Assembly (NCBI RefSeq): GCF_900101595.1 | Contig: NZ_FMYY01000012.1 | Span: 14,279 to 78,278, forward strand | Origin: Paenibacillus sp. cl123 | GTDB taxonomy: Bacteria > Bacillota > Bacilli > Paenibacillales > NBRC-103111 | DNA length: 64,000 nt | Reading direction: 5' to 3' | In this document: in pieces, positions 56,654 to 64,000 of the stretch | Position numbering within the stretch: the stretch's first letter is position 1 | Layout of the letters: every line of letters starts with the position of its first letter | The notes under the pieces: model-generated | Seen by the model: the letters and a program-made list of their open reading frames with translations, nothing else | Database searches by the model: none | Told to the model about the DNA's origin: nothing | Position numbers and translations under genes: made by a program

Positions 56654-56690
56654 AAAAGCCGTAGGAGCTGATGACTCCTGCGGTTTTTAT
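56654..56690 (+). terminator. Rho-independent terminator after the multidomain protein gene
   Basis: AAGCCGTAGGAG pairs with CTCCTGCGGTTT around ctgatga, followed by TTTTAT. Confidence 0.85.
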
Positions 56691-56754
56691 TTGTATACTT
56701 GGTGAGGGAAGAAAAGATTCGGAGATTCACCCGACAAGGAGACGGCGAGAGAAA

Positions 56755-57591
56755 ATGATAGATCTCGATCGATTGGCGCGAACCTTTGCCGAAGGTTCTT
56801 ATGGTGTAGAAATGGTTTACCGTTTCGTCATTCCCCCAAAAAGCGCGCTGCGAGAGTTCACGACGCTCAAGCATGGCTTTTTGTTTGCGCTTGGCGGCGA
56901 GGGGCGAATAAGCGCGAATGGCGCTGTCTACCATTTGCGGCCGGGCTCGGTCTTTCATGCCGGACCCGACGTACACTTGGAGTGGCAGGCCACGGGGGCG
57001 TCCCACTTCGAATACGATTTGCTGTTTTACAGCTTCTGCGAACCCGAGACGGGCAGGGGGGATCATCCTTGCGACCGCCATTTTGTGCTGGAGCCCGGAG
57101 CTGTGCCTGGGGTGCTGGAAGGGCTGGAGCTGCTGCATCAGAGCATTCGGGCCGCCGGAGGGCTGGAGAAGCTGCGCGCCAAGCAAATTTTTTTGAGCGT
57201 CATGCATCAGGTGTTGTCCGGTTGTCAGCATCGGGAGAGCAGCAGTTCGCCGACCAAGCGAGCGATCGAGGACGCCGTTTCCTATATTCACGGTCATTAC
57301 ATGGATGCGCTGACCTTGGACGAATTGGCCGCTATGCACGCGATGAGCTCCAAACGCTTCTCGTATTATTTCCATAAGTACACCGGTTATCGGCCGATCG
57401 ACTATGCGATTCATTGTCGGATGGAAAGAGCGAGCGAAATGCTGAGAACCGGCAAATTTCCTGTCCGCGATATTGCAGCCAGTGTCGGCTATGCCAATCC
57501 GCTTTACTTCAGCCGGGTCTTTCGCAAAAAGTTCGGGATGTCTCCTTCCGCCTACAACCAAACCTTAACGGGCGAACGGCCTCATTTTTAG
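56755..57591 (+). CDS. AraC family regulator of the iron cluster
   Basis: The 278-residue protein starts at ATG 56755 (MIDLDRLARTFAEGSYG) behind GGCGAGAGAAA. The N-terminal domain is cupin-like (ALGGEGRISANGAVYHLRPGSVFHAGPDVHLEW). Two C-terminal AraC HTH motifs follow (ALTLDELAAMHAMSSKRFSYYFHKYTGYRP and VRDIAASVGYANPLYFSRVFRKKFGMSP). Position just before a Fur box and iron genes suggests a positive regulator of them, comparable to B. subtilis Btr but without the fused binding-protein domain (inference). Confidence 0.9.
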   Translation: MIDLDRLARTFAEGSYGVEMVYRFVIPPKSALREFTTLKHGFLFALGGEGRISANGAVYHLRPGSVFHAGPDVHLEWQATGASHFEYDLLFYSFCEPETGRGDHPCDRHFVLEPGAVPGVLEGLELLHQSIRAAGGLEKLRAKQIFLSVMHQVLSGCQHRESSSSPTKRAIEDAVSYIHGHYMDALTLDELAAMHAMSSKRFSYYFHKYTGYRPIDYAIHCRMERASEMLRTGKFPVRDIAASVGYANPLYFSRVFRKKFGMSPSAYNQTLTGERPHF

Positions 57592-57669
57592 ATAATTGTG
57601 CATATAAGTTTTGGGATTTGTGTATTCACATTAGTTGAGGTTCTTGCTAAACTATTGCAGTATTCAATT

Positions 57670-57688
57670 GATAATAATAATCATTATC
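57670..57688. promoter_or_regulatory. Fur box upstream of the iron operon
   Basis: GATAATAATAATCATTATC differs from the 19-bp Fur consensus GATAATGATAATCATTATC at one position. It lies 27 bp before the TTG start of the monooxygenase gene. This is strong evidence for iron repression. Confidence 0.93.
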
Positions 57689-57714
57689 GATTTATTTGTG
57701 GAGGATGAACCCAT

Positions 57715-58998
57715 TTGAAAGAGAGCAGACAGCTTTGTATCGGATTATCCTTGACTGCCACCTGGAACAAAGGGAAAAACGACAGCGGAGGCGGCGCGGG
57801 GATGTTTTCGAACGACGGATTCGTTCAGCTGGCGAAAATGGCGGAGCAGGCGAAGCTGGATTTCGTGTTTAAGCCGGACGCGCTGTTTCTCCATGCGGAC
57901 GGACGGGGGCACTCCAGCCGGTTCGCGAGTCTCGATCCAACCATTATGCTGACCTCGATTGCCCGGGAGACAGAGCGTATCGGGCTGGTGACGACCGTGT
58001 CCACCTCATTCAATCCGCCGTTTGTCGTCGCCAGGCAGCTGCAGTCCTTGCATTGGCTAAGCAACGGGCGCGCAGGTTGGAATATTGTGACGTCACTGGG
58101 CGGCGCGGAGAATTTCACTGATGCGCCGATGCCTGCATCCGAAGAGCGATATGAGAAGGCGATCGAGTTTACCGATGTCGTGCAGAGGCTCTGGGAGAGC
58201 TATCCGTACGAGGTGTTTGCAGGGCAAGCAGACTGCGGCAAGGAGATAACGGCCATTCACCATAACGGCAAATACTTCAGCGTCAAAGGTCCGCTCAATC
58301 TGCCGGCCCATGCCTCGGGCACGCCGCCTTTGTTCCAAGCCGGCGCTTCGCTGGCGGGACGCAACTTTGCCGCCCTGGCGGCGGACGCGATTTTTGCGTC
58401 GACGCCGGACATGGCTTCCGGTATAGAGCTGCGCGAAGATTTGCGAAGGCGCGCTCAAGCGCATGGCCGTTCGCCGGACGCGGTTCGCGTGCTGCCCGGC
58501 CTGTATTTTTTCCTGGCCGAGACGCGCAGCGAGGCGCAGGATATGTACCGGGAGGCGCATGCCCATCTTAGCCTGGAGCGCCGCTTCGCTTCCATCGAGT
58601 CGATTATTGGACTTCGATTGGAGGAGATGCCGCTTGATCAGCGCGTGACGGCCGATATGCTCCCTGACGCGGGCCAGCCCGTGCGCAGCCGGACGCATGC
58701 GGATCTGCTGAGAAGATTTATTGTGAATCACAAGCCGACCGTGGAAGAGCTGCTGTCGCGGCCGGAGGTGATCGGGTCGGCGCATTGGGTCGCGGCAGGA
58801 ACGGCCGAGGACGTGATGCGGGACATGCTCGCCTGGTTTGAGGCCGGAGCGATGGATGGCGTTATCGCATTGCCGGGCGGTTCCTTTCAATCGCTGGAGC
58901 TGTTCCTCGCTGAACTGGTGCCGATGCTGGCCGAAAAAGGCTTGTTCCGGAAGGAGTATACGGGCATGACCTTACGCGAGCATCTGAGAATGACGTAA
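57715..58998 (+). CDS. LLM class FMN-dependent monooxygenase (NtaA/SnaA/DszA type)
   Basis: The 427-residue protein starts at TTG 57715 behind GTGGAGGATG. The long-chain bacterial-luciferase-like monooxygenase fold is shown by GMFSNDGFVQLAKMAEQAKLDFVFKPDAL, LDPTIMLTSIARETERIGLVTTVSTSFNPPFVVARQLQSLHWLSNGRAGWNIVTS and PPLFQAGASLAGRNFAALAADAIF. The closest group I recall is NtaA/SnaA/DszA, whose members use reduced FMN and O2 to oxidise chelators such as nitrilotriacetate or sulfur compounds. A near-perfect Fur box upstream makes iron-chelate breakdown a strong candidate (inference). The two genes downstream are probably co-transcribed. Confidence 0.9.
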   Translation: MKESRQLCIGLSLTATWNKGKNDSGGGAGMFSNDGFVQLAKMAEQAKLDFVFKPDALFLHADGRGHSSRFASLDPTIMLTSIARETERIGLVTTVSTSFNPPFVVARQLQSLHWLSNGRAGWNIVTSLGGAENFTDAPMPASEERYEKAIEFTDVVQRLWESYPYEVFAGQADCGKEITAIHHNGKYFSVKGPLNLPAHASGTPPLFQAGASLAGRNFAALAADAIFASTPDMASGIELREDLRRRAQAHGRSPDAVRVLPGLYFFLAETRSEAQDMYREAHAHLSLERRFASIESIIGLRLEEMPLDQRVTADMLPDAGQPVRSRTHADLLRRFIVNHKPTVEELLSRPEVIGSAHWVAAGTAEDVMRDMLAWFEAGAMDGVIALPGGSFQSLELFLAELVPMLAEKGLFRKEYTGMTLREHLRMT

Positions 58999-59075
58999 AT
59001 TAAGCCGGATGCGCTTTGCTCTGTGCGCTTCCAAATGGTTTTGCCCAATATGAAAGAAAACGAGGGGATTGTACG

Positions 59076-60131
59076 ATGCCTGATCAGGAATTGTTCGACA
59101 TCACGATTGTCGGCGGCGGTCCAGCCGGGTTGTTTGCCGCTTTCTACAGCGGCTTGCGTGAGATGAAAACCAAACTTATTGAATTTCAGCCCATCCTGGG
59201 CGGCAAGGTGCATGTGTATCCGGAAAAAATGGTGTGGGACGTAGGCGGATTGACGCCAGTTCCAGGCGCACGGCTGATCGAGCAAATGGTCGCGCAAGGC
59301 TTGACGTTCGAGCCGGAAGTCGTGCTTGGAGAGAAGGTGACCTCGATCTCCCGGGATACGGAAGGGATTTTTACTTTGCACACCGTCTCGGGACAGACGC
59401 ACCGGTCCAAAACCGTGCTGTTGGCCATCGGGGGAGGCATTTTGAAGCCGATCAAGCTGGAAATCGAGGGAGCGGAACGATTTGAGGTGACGAATTTGCA
59501 CTATACGGTGAAATCGCTCGCCCGCTTTAAAGAGAAAACCGTACTGATCTCCGGGGGCGGTCATTCCGCCGTGGACTGGGCCAACGAACTTGCGCCGATT
59601 GCCAAGCAGGTGTACTTGACCTACCGGAAGGATGCGTTAAAAGACGGCCATGAAGCCGATATCTCACGCCTGAAAGCGAATGGCGTCCAATGTTTGCTGA
59701 ACACTTCGATCGAGAAGCTGATCGCGACCGAGGATCATGCCAACATCGGGACGGTGCTGCTAAAGCGTCACGAGGACGGGAGCTTGTTCAAACTTGCAGT
59801 CGATGAGGTCATCATCAGTCATGGCTACGAGCGGGACAAGGAACTGCTCGCGAACAGCGAGCTCAAGATCGATTTGCATGAAAACCGCATTGCCGGCACT
59901 CCGATGAGCGAAACATCGGTGCCCGGCCTGTATGCCGCGGGCGATGTGCTGCATCACGAAGGCAAGCTGCACCTGATCGCCGGAGCGTTCCAGGATGCGG
60001 CCAACGCCGTCAATAAGGCGAAGCAAGTTGTCGCGCCGGATGCAAAATCTTATGGGATGGTGTCCTCCCATAATGAATTGTTTGCCCAAAAAAACCGTGA
60101 AATGCTGAAGCATCTGTACGTCAATCCATAA
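59076..60131 (+). CDS. Ferredoxin-NADP reductase-like flavoprotein (YumC type)
   Basis: The 351-residue protein starts at ATG 59076 (MPDQELFDITIVGGGPAG) behind CGAGGGGA. The FAD motif ITIVGGGPAGLFAAFYSG, the NADPH motif VLISGGGHSAVDWANEL and the C-terminal GLYAAGDV ... HLIAGAFQDAANAVNKA match the thioredoxin-reductase-like type 2 FNR family. The Cys-x-x-Cys pair of true thioredoxin reductases is absent. It probably supplies electrons from NADPH to a flavin or ferredoxin, and might serve the monooxygenase upstream or reduce ferric iron (inference). Confidence 0.92.
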   Translation: MPDQELFDITIVGGGPAGLFAAFYSGLREMKTKLIEFQPILGGKVHVYPEKMVWDVGGLTPVPGARLIEQMVAQGLTFEPEVVLGEKVTSISRDTEGIFTLHTVSGQTHRSKTVLLAIGGGILKPIKLEIEGAERFEVTNLHYTVKSLARFKEKTVLISGGGHSAVDWANELAPIAKQVYLTYRKDALKDGHEADISRLKANGVQCLLNTSIEKLIATEDHANIGTVLLKRHEDGSLFKLAVDEVIISHGYERDKELLANSELKIDLHENRIAGTPMSETSVPGLYAAGDVLHHEGKLHLIAGAFQDAANAVNKAKQVVAPDAKSYGMVSSHNELFAQKNREMLKHLYVNP

Positions 60132-60146
60132 AAGCGGGAAAGAGGA

Positions 60147-61118
60147 ATGGACATGATGAGAAGGACAGGCTGGATCATTGGGCTTGTGGTGCTGCTTGTC
60201 ACTTTGGCGGGATGCTCGTCCGCCCCTGCCCCTGCGCCAGCGGCTGCAGACCAAGGATCAGGAACTCCTAAGAACTCTGCGGAGTCCCAGGCATGGCCCA
60301 GAACGATCAAGGATGCGGTCGGCCATGAGATTGTGTTGAACAAGAAGCCGGAACGAATCGCCGTGCTGCATCCCGTGTATCTGGACTATTTCTTTGCCCT
60401 GGACGAGCCCCCGTTCGCCGCCGCCAACTTGACGGAGGCTATGACAAGCTACGCCACGCTGCAGCCGTATGCGGGGAAAGCCGCTATTCAGGATTTGGGC
60501 AGCGGCCGTGAATTGAGTCTCGAGAAAATCGCGGAGAGCAGTCCCGATGTCATTATAACGTTCAAGGGTCACATCGACGCCGTCTATGACAAGCTGGTCA
60601 AGGTCGCGCCCGTCATCCAAATTGACTTCTCCGACAGCTGGGACCATACGACGATGCTGTGCGCCACAATTATAGGCAAGGAGAAGCAAGCCGAGGCGTA
60701 CATACAGGAAACTCGCGAGATGATCAAGAAGACCCGGGACAAGCTTGGAGACCGCACGAAAATGACCTTTGCCATGCTCCGCATCGACGGCAAGGCGAAT
60801 TATTTCGCTCCGGGTACGAAGAACACCATGTACTACAAGGCTGACGGGTTCGGCTTGCCGGCTCCGCAGGGCTACCCGGCGGACAGCCAGACGATGTCGC
60901 TGGAGGCTTTGGCGCAGATGAATCCGGACTACATCATATTCCAGCATGATATAGCGATGGCCAAGGCATCGGTCAAGGAGAAAGAGTCGCTTAATGTATG
61001 GAAATCGCTGAATGCTGTCAAAAGCGGCCATGTGCTGTTCTTCGACAACTCGCTCAACACGGCAAGCGTCCTTGCAGTCCGCTTGGCCGCGGAAAAGCTG
61101 ATGGAGCTCGAAACCTGA
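60147..61118 (+). CDS. Iron-siderophore type ABC solute-binding lipoprotein
   Basis: The 323-residue protein starts at ATG 60147 behind GGGAAAGAGG, 16 bp after the FNR-like gene. The lipobox is LVTLAGCSS, followed by an Ala/Pro linker. The class III (FecB/FhuD) fold is indicated by TIKDAVGHEIVLNKKPERIAVLHPVYLDYFF, LSLEKIAESSPDVIITF and QMNPDYIIF. It should bind a ferric chelate and pass it to FecCD-type permeases and an ATPase that are not in this window. It is part of the Fur-controlled cluster. Confidence 0.92.
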   Translation: MDMMRRTGWIIGLVVLLVTLAGCSSAPAPAPAAADQGSGTPKNSAESQAWPRTIKDAVGHEIVLNKKPERIAVLHPVYLDYFFALDEPPFAAANLTEAMTSYATLQPYAGKAAIQDLGSGRELSLEKIAESSPDVIITFKGHIDAVYDKLVKVAPVIQIDFSDSWDHTTMLCATIIGKEKQAEAYIQETREMIKKTRDKLGDRTKMTFAMLRIDGKANYFAPGTKNTMYYKADGFGLPAPQGYPADSQTMSLEALAQMNPDYIIFQHDIAMAKASVKEKESLNVWKSLNAVKSGHVLFFDNSLNTASVLAVRLAAEKLMELET

Positions 61119-61162
61119 ATCCATAAATTGACACCGTCCCAGTGGACGTGTATGATGATAAT

Positions 61163-61284
61163 ACGCTTAATTTCCTGTTCGATGAACGGGAAAGCGGGGG
61201 AACCAATGTTTTGGGGCGAATCATGAACGTGCATGTAGGGAACCATCTTTCCCGAGCCCGGCAGCTAACCTCGTCAGCAGTAGA
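61163..61284 (+). ncRNA. ydaO/yuaA type (cyclic di-AMP) riboswitch aptamer
   Basis: The stretch carries the hallmark blocks of the ydaO class in order: GGGGGAACC (61196-61204), TTTTGGGGCGAATC (61209-61222), GTAGGGAACCATCTTTCCCG (61235-61254) and CCCGGCAGCTAACCTCG (61257-61273). The order and wording match the known aptamer, which binds cyclic di-AMP and usually turns genes off (established). A terminator follows at 61323. The 5' limit of P1 is approximate. Confidence 0.9.
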
Positions 61285-61285
61285 T

Positions 61286-61349
61286 GGGTCAATGCGTTTT
61301 TATTGTGCATAGTTATGCATATATTGACCCGCAGGCCGGGTCTTTTTTA
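61286..61349 (+). terminator. Riboswitch expression platform: antiterminator and terminator
   Basis: GGGTCAAT (61286-61293) is perfectly complementary to ATTGACCC (61323-61330). The latter overlaps GACCC (61326-61330), which can instead pair with GGGTC (61338-61342) before TTTTTT to form a terminator. The two structures exclude each other, as in a transcription-terminating switch. Confidence 0.75.
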
Positions 61350-61358
61350 TTTGCCGGG

Positions 61359-61426
61359 AAGACCCATATCCATGCCAGAAGCGTTTGCGCGCGTTGCGAA
61401 CGCTTGGAGTGGACGCGGGTCTTTTT
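61359..61426 (+). terminator. Second terminator-like hairpin in the riboswitch leader
   Basis: GACCC (61361-61365) pairs with GGGTC (61417-61421) before TTTTT, with a perfect inner stem AAGCGTT (61379-61385) / AACGCTT (61399-61405). The remaining leader to 61615 has no recognised gene; a frame reading YIDEQGKL then GRRFIYKIF is too weak to call. Confidence 0.65.
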
Positions 61427-61615
61427 GCGTCCGCTTATATGCATTCACCTACATAGACGAACAGGGGAAGCTCTCGAATGCCTGCAGTGTCCTCGTGAAT
61501 GCGGGGGATGCGAAGCCGGGCAGGAGGTTCATATACAAGATTTTCAGGCGGAAAGGAGGACCCGGAAGGCCGCACAATCTGCTCCATACATCTGTCATCC
61601 AAAGGAGGAGTATCT

Positions 61616-62776
61616 ATGCCGCAACCGAAGTACATTACCGATATTGATAAAATCAAGGATATCCCGGAGCAGGACAGAAGGAAGCTCAAGGCGATAACGG
61701 AAAAATTCGTGTTTCGCGTCAATGACTATTACCTGAAGCTGATAGATTGGAAAGACCCTCACGATCCGATTAGAAAACTCGTCATCCCGAACGAAGGCGA
61801 ACTGGCCGAATACGGACGCTGGGATGCATCGGACGAGGACACGAACTACGCCGTGCCGGGCTGCCAGCACAAATACGGCACAACTGCGCTGCTGATCGTC
61901 TCGGAGGTTTGCGGCGCCTATTGCCGGTACTGCTTCCGGAAGCGGTTGTTCCGCAACGACGTGAAGGAAGCGATGTCCGACGTGACCCCCGGGATCGAAT
62001 ATATCGCCAGCCGCCCCGAAATCAATAATGTGCTGCTGACCGGTGGGGACAGCCTGATCCTGGCCACGTCCAAGCTGAGGCGTATATTGGAGCAGCTGCG
62101 CAGCATCGATCACGTGAAGATCATCCGCCTCGGCTCGAAAATTCCCGTATTCAATCCTATGCGCATCTATGAAGACGAGCAGCTGCTGGAAACAATCCGG
62201 GAACACTCCTCCCCCGAACGGCGCATTTACGTGATGGCTCATATTAACCACCCCCGGGAGATCACGGCTGAAGCGAAGAGAGGCTTCGAGGCGCTGCATC
62301 AGGCAGGGGCCATTGTCGTGAATCAGACGCCGGTGCTTCGGGGCATCAACGATGATCCCGTCGTGCTCGGGGAGCTGCTGGATAAGCTGTCGTGGGCGGG
62401 TGTAACGCCTTACTACTTTTTCATCAATCGGCCGGTGGCCGGCAATCGCGAATTTGTCCTTCCGCTGGAGCGGGTGTACCGGATCGTGGAGGAGGCGAAG
62501 GCCAGAACCTCGGGGCTCGGCAAGCGGGTGCGGCTGTCGATGAGCCATTCGTCGGGCAAGATTGAAATCCTCGCGATTGAGCGCGGGAAAGCGTACTTGA
62601 AATACCATCAGTCACGCGAAGGCGACTACGGGAAATTTATGATGCTGGATTGTCCCGAAGACGCGGCCTGGTTCGACGATCTGCCGGGCAGCGAACAGTT
62701 CTGGGAGAAGCCGGTCAAGCGCAGCGACGAGATCGTGTCGGTGAACGAGCTTCCGGATCTGCCTGTCCGGGTCTGA
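61616..62776 (+). CDS. KamA family radical SAM protein (lysine 2,3-aminomutase-like)
   Basis: The 386-residue protein starts at ATG 61616 behind AAAGGAGGAG. The radical SAM cluster is Cys99-x3-Cys103-x2-Cys106 in SEVCGAYCRYCFRKR. KamA-type blocks follow: VLLTGGDSLIL, IRLGSKIPVFNPMRI, VNQTPVLRGINDDPVVLGELLDKL and VTPYYFFINRPVAGNREF. The family includes lysine 2,3-aminomutase (AblA) and EpmB. The protein is shorter than typical KamA and has only one Cys in the C-terminal region, so the structural zinc site of KamA is probably missing. Substrate is therefore unsettled. The c-di-AMP riboswitch upstream suggests a role in osmotic balance, for example beta-lysine synthesis. Confidence 0.88.
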   Translation: MPQPKYITDIDKIKDIPEQDRRKLKAITEKFVFRVNDYYLKLIDWKDPHDPIRKLVIPNEGELAEYGRWDASDEDTNYAVPGCQHKYGTTALLIVSEVCGAYCRYCFRKRLFRNDVKEAMSDVTPGIEYIASRPEINNVLLTGGDSLILATSKLRRILEQLRSIDHVKIIRLGSKIPVFNPMRIYEDEQLLETIREHSSPERRIYVMAHINHPREITAEAKRGFEALHQAGAIVVNQTPVLRGINDDPVVLGELLDKLSWAGVTPYYFFINRPVAGNREFVLPLERVYRIVEEAKARTSGLGKRVRLSMSHSSGKIEILAIERGKAYLKYHQSREGDYGKFMMLDCPEDAAWFDDLPGSEQFWEKPVKRSDEIVSVNELPDLPVRV

Positions 62777-62922
62777 GGTGGAGCGAATCTCTACGAATAG
62801 TCCGGGAGGACCGGGGCACCTATACAGATTAACGCTCACGCTTCGCGGCTGTCAGCGATCGGAGCGGGTACAGCTGAGGTTTGCAGCCCAGCTGGCCGGC
62901 GCCCATCCGCCATGACAAAATA

Positions 62923-62960
62923 GGCCTGCTTCTGAGCATTCCTTGAGAAGCAGGCTTTTT
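62923..62960 (+). terminator. Rho-independent terminator after the KamA-like gene
   Basis: GCCTGCTTCT pairs with AGAAGCAGGC around a 12-nt loop, followed by TTTTTA. Confidence 0.9.
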
Positions 62961-62991
62961 ATTGGCGGTGTTGTTGCCGCCCCTTTTTTAT

Positions 62992-63999
62992 CTACTGCTG
63001 CTCACCGTCTATGTCCGATATCCGACCGATACGCCAGCTTTCCTTGTATTGGCCCGGCGTGACCGATTCATATTTTTTAAAGATTCTTATAAATGTGTTG
63101 GCACTGTTATAACCGACCTGATTCGCAATCTCCTGAATGGGTTCATTCTCACTGGCTAGAAGCTCCTTCGCCCGCTGAATGCGCAGCCGGTTCAAGTAAT
63201 CGGAGAAGTTGTACCCGGTCTGCTGTTTAAAAAAAGTGCTTAGATACGGTGGAGAGAGATGAAAATAATCTGCGGCTTTATTTAAGGACAGCTCTTTATC
63301 GGAAAGATGCTCGACAATATACTGAATGCAGCTATCCCGCAAATGATCGTTTCCCTTGGCTTTCTTTTCATGGATTAAGCTGCAAAGCTGGCCCAACGCA
63401 GTCCTGATCGCGAGAAAGATCGCCTCGATGTCCTTGCTTTGGCTAATTTCCTGAAGCATATCCGTATCGCCCGTGCCAATATCCCGATAATCCAGCTGAA
63501 TTTCCTCCAGGATGCGGAAGAAAGTACCCGCAAGGCCATAGAAAAGACAATTCGCCATCTCCGGAGAAAGCTTTCGCTCCCTGAAATTGACTTCATAAAT
63601 ATGATCCAGCGAGCTTTGAACAGAGGAAAGGTCGCCTGTTTTTACGCAAACGATAAGATGGTTTTCCTTTTCCGGAGGATAGTAGAAATGATTGGGATTT
63701 ATACGAGTCTGTTCAAAATAGTAGACCAAGTTTCTTCCCCGAATCGATCCGTAATTTAACGCGATTATGGCTTCATTGTAGGATTGATGGATCATCTCCA
63801 GGCTGGAGCAGCTGCTCCCTACCCCGATGCTGACCCTAATACTGAATTTTTTGTGCAGAAATTCCTTGAGCGATTGCAACAGCTGGTCCAATGGATGTGT
63901 GCCGGACGTCTCCGCGGCCATATCGTTATTAATAAGAAGCGCAACTTTATCTTCCTCAATTTCCAAAGCAAATCCACCCCCGATACTGTGGATCATTTC
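62992..63999 (-). CDS. AraC-type regulator, N-terminus outside the window
   Basis: The frame stays open to the window edge, so the 334 residues seen are the C-terminal part. The visible region opens with a diguanylate-cyclase-like regulatory domain (VALLINND ... FSIRVSIGVGSSCSSLEMIHQSYNEAIIALNYG), a helical linker, and two AraC HTH motifs (ELSLNKAADYFHLSPPYLSTFFKQQTGYNF and IQEIANQVGYNSANTFIRIFKKYESVTPGQY). This layout matches YesN-type response regulators or membrane AraC proteins. The missing part should decide between them. Confidence 0.88.
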   Translation of the reverse strand, partial: EMIHSIGGGFALEIEEDKVALLINNDMAAETSGTHPLDQLLQSLKEFLHKKFSIRVSIGVGSSCSSLEMIHQSYNEAIIALNYGSIRGRNLVYYFEQTRINPNHFYYPPEKENHLIVCVKTGDLSSVQSSLDHIYEVNFRERKLSPEMANCLFYGLAGTFFRILEEIQLDYRDIGTGDTDMLQEISQSKDIEAIFLAIRTALGQLCSLIHEKKAKGNDHLRDSCIQYIVEHLSDKELSLNKAADYFHLSPPYLSTFFKQQTGYNFSDYLNRLRIQRAKELLASENEPIQEIANQVGYNSANTFIRIFKKYESVTPGQYKESWRIGRISDIDGEQQ

Positions 64000-64000
64000 C

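Noticed and set aside
61163-61284. Lysine riboswitch, considered because of the KamA-like gene
   Set aside because: The conserved blocks fit the ydaO class, not the five-helix lysine aptamer.
61303-61647. Possible small gene in the riboswitch leader
   Set aside because: It crosses both terminator hairpins and overlaps the KamA-like start; composition is weakly protein-like and no family is recognised.

Overview
The window looks like a chromosomal segment of a soil or plant-associated Paenibacillus or close relative (Firmicutes, Paenibacillaceae). The evidence is the number of LplB/YtcP-type carbohydrate ABC importers that each sit beside a YesM/YesN-type regulator, proteins with S-layer homology (SLH) domains, AGGAGG-type ribosome sites with frequent TTG starts, and close matches to the Bacillus Zur and Fur box consensus sequences. 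No phage, plasmid or insertion-sequence genes were seen.

Layout. 1-2969: 3' part of a secreted protein with three CBM_X2-like repeats and three SLH domains. 3110-3670: an array of 52-bp tandem repeats. 3681-5774: a zinc-limitation locus with a Zur-like box, the zinc-free S14 paralogue rpsN, a DUF3024 gene, an AAA ATPase and a cysteine-depleted L33 rpmG. 5790-6260: a broken cobN-like remnant. 6281-18153: a membrane-bound AraC-type regulator, a three-gene ABC importer, and a 1912-residue beta-helix protein ending in a cohesin-like domain and a type I dockerin. 18318-20129: a secreted protein with an N-terminal cohesin-like domain, a Gly-Asn-Asn repeat linker and C-terminal SLH domains. Together the last two look like a very small cellulosome-like surface system. 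20457-22405: a second Zur-like locus (COG0523 GTPase plus an unknown gene).

22511-30491: two ABC permeases, a YesM/YesN two-component pair, a solute-binding lipoprotein and a Gfo/Idh/MocA oxidoreductase. 30823-31611: an ANT(9)-type spectinomycin adenylyltransferase gene, beside a diverged copy of the 52-bp repeat. 31837-42020: a second YesM/YesN pair divergent from an ABC importer, an FAD-dependent oxidoreductase and a GH51 arabinofuranosidase, followed by an RDD membrane protein, a GH105 hydrolase and an AraC regulator. This is probably a locus for arabinan or rhamnogalacturonan side chains. 45098-45596: four tRNA genes (fMet/Met, Asp, Gly, Pro) with their own promoter and terminator, and a 49-bp duplication that includes the 3' end of tRNA-Asp.

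45714-48709: a DMT exporter divergent from an SgrR-like regulator. 48978-53204: an FAD oxidoreductase divergent from a LacI regulator, with YhcH and ADP-ribosylglycohydrolase genes. 53352-56636: a secreted multidomain protein. 56755-61118: an iron-limitation cluster with an AraC regulator, a near-perfect Fur box, an LLM flavin monooxygenase, a ferredoxin-NADP reductase-like protein and a siderophore-type binding lipoprotein. 61163-62776: a ydaO-type (cyclic di-AMP) riboswitch with stacked terminator hairpins ahead of a KamA-family radical SAM gene. 62992-64000: an AraC-type regulator cut by the window edge.

The main themes are capture of plant polysaccharides at the cell surface and uptake of the products, plus metal-starvation responses to zinc and iron. 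All functions are read from sequence motifs and family knowledge; no database search was run.
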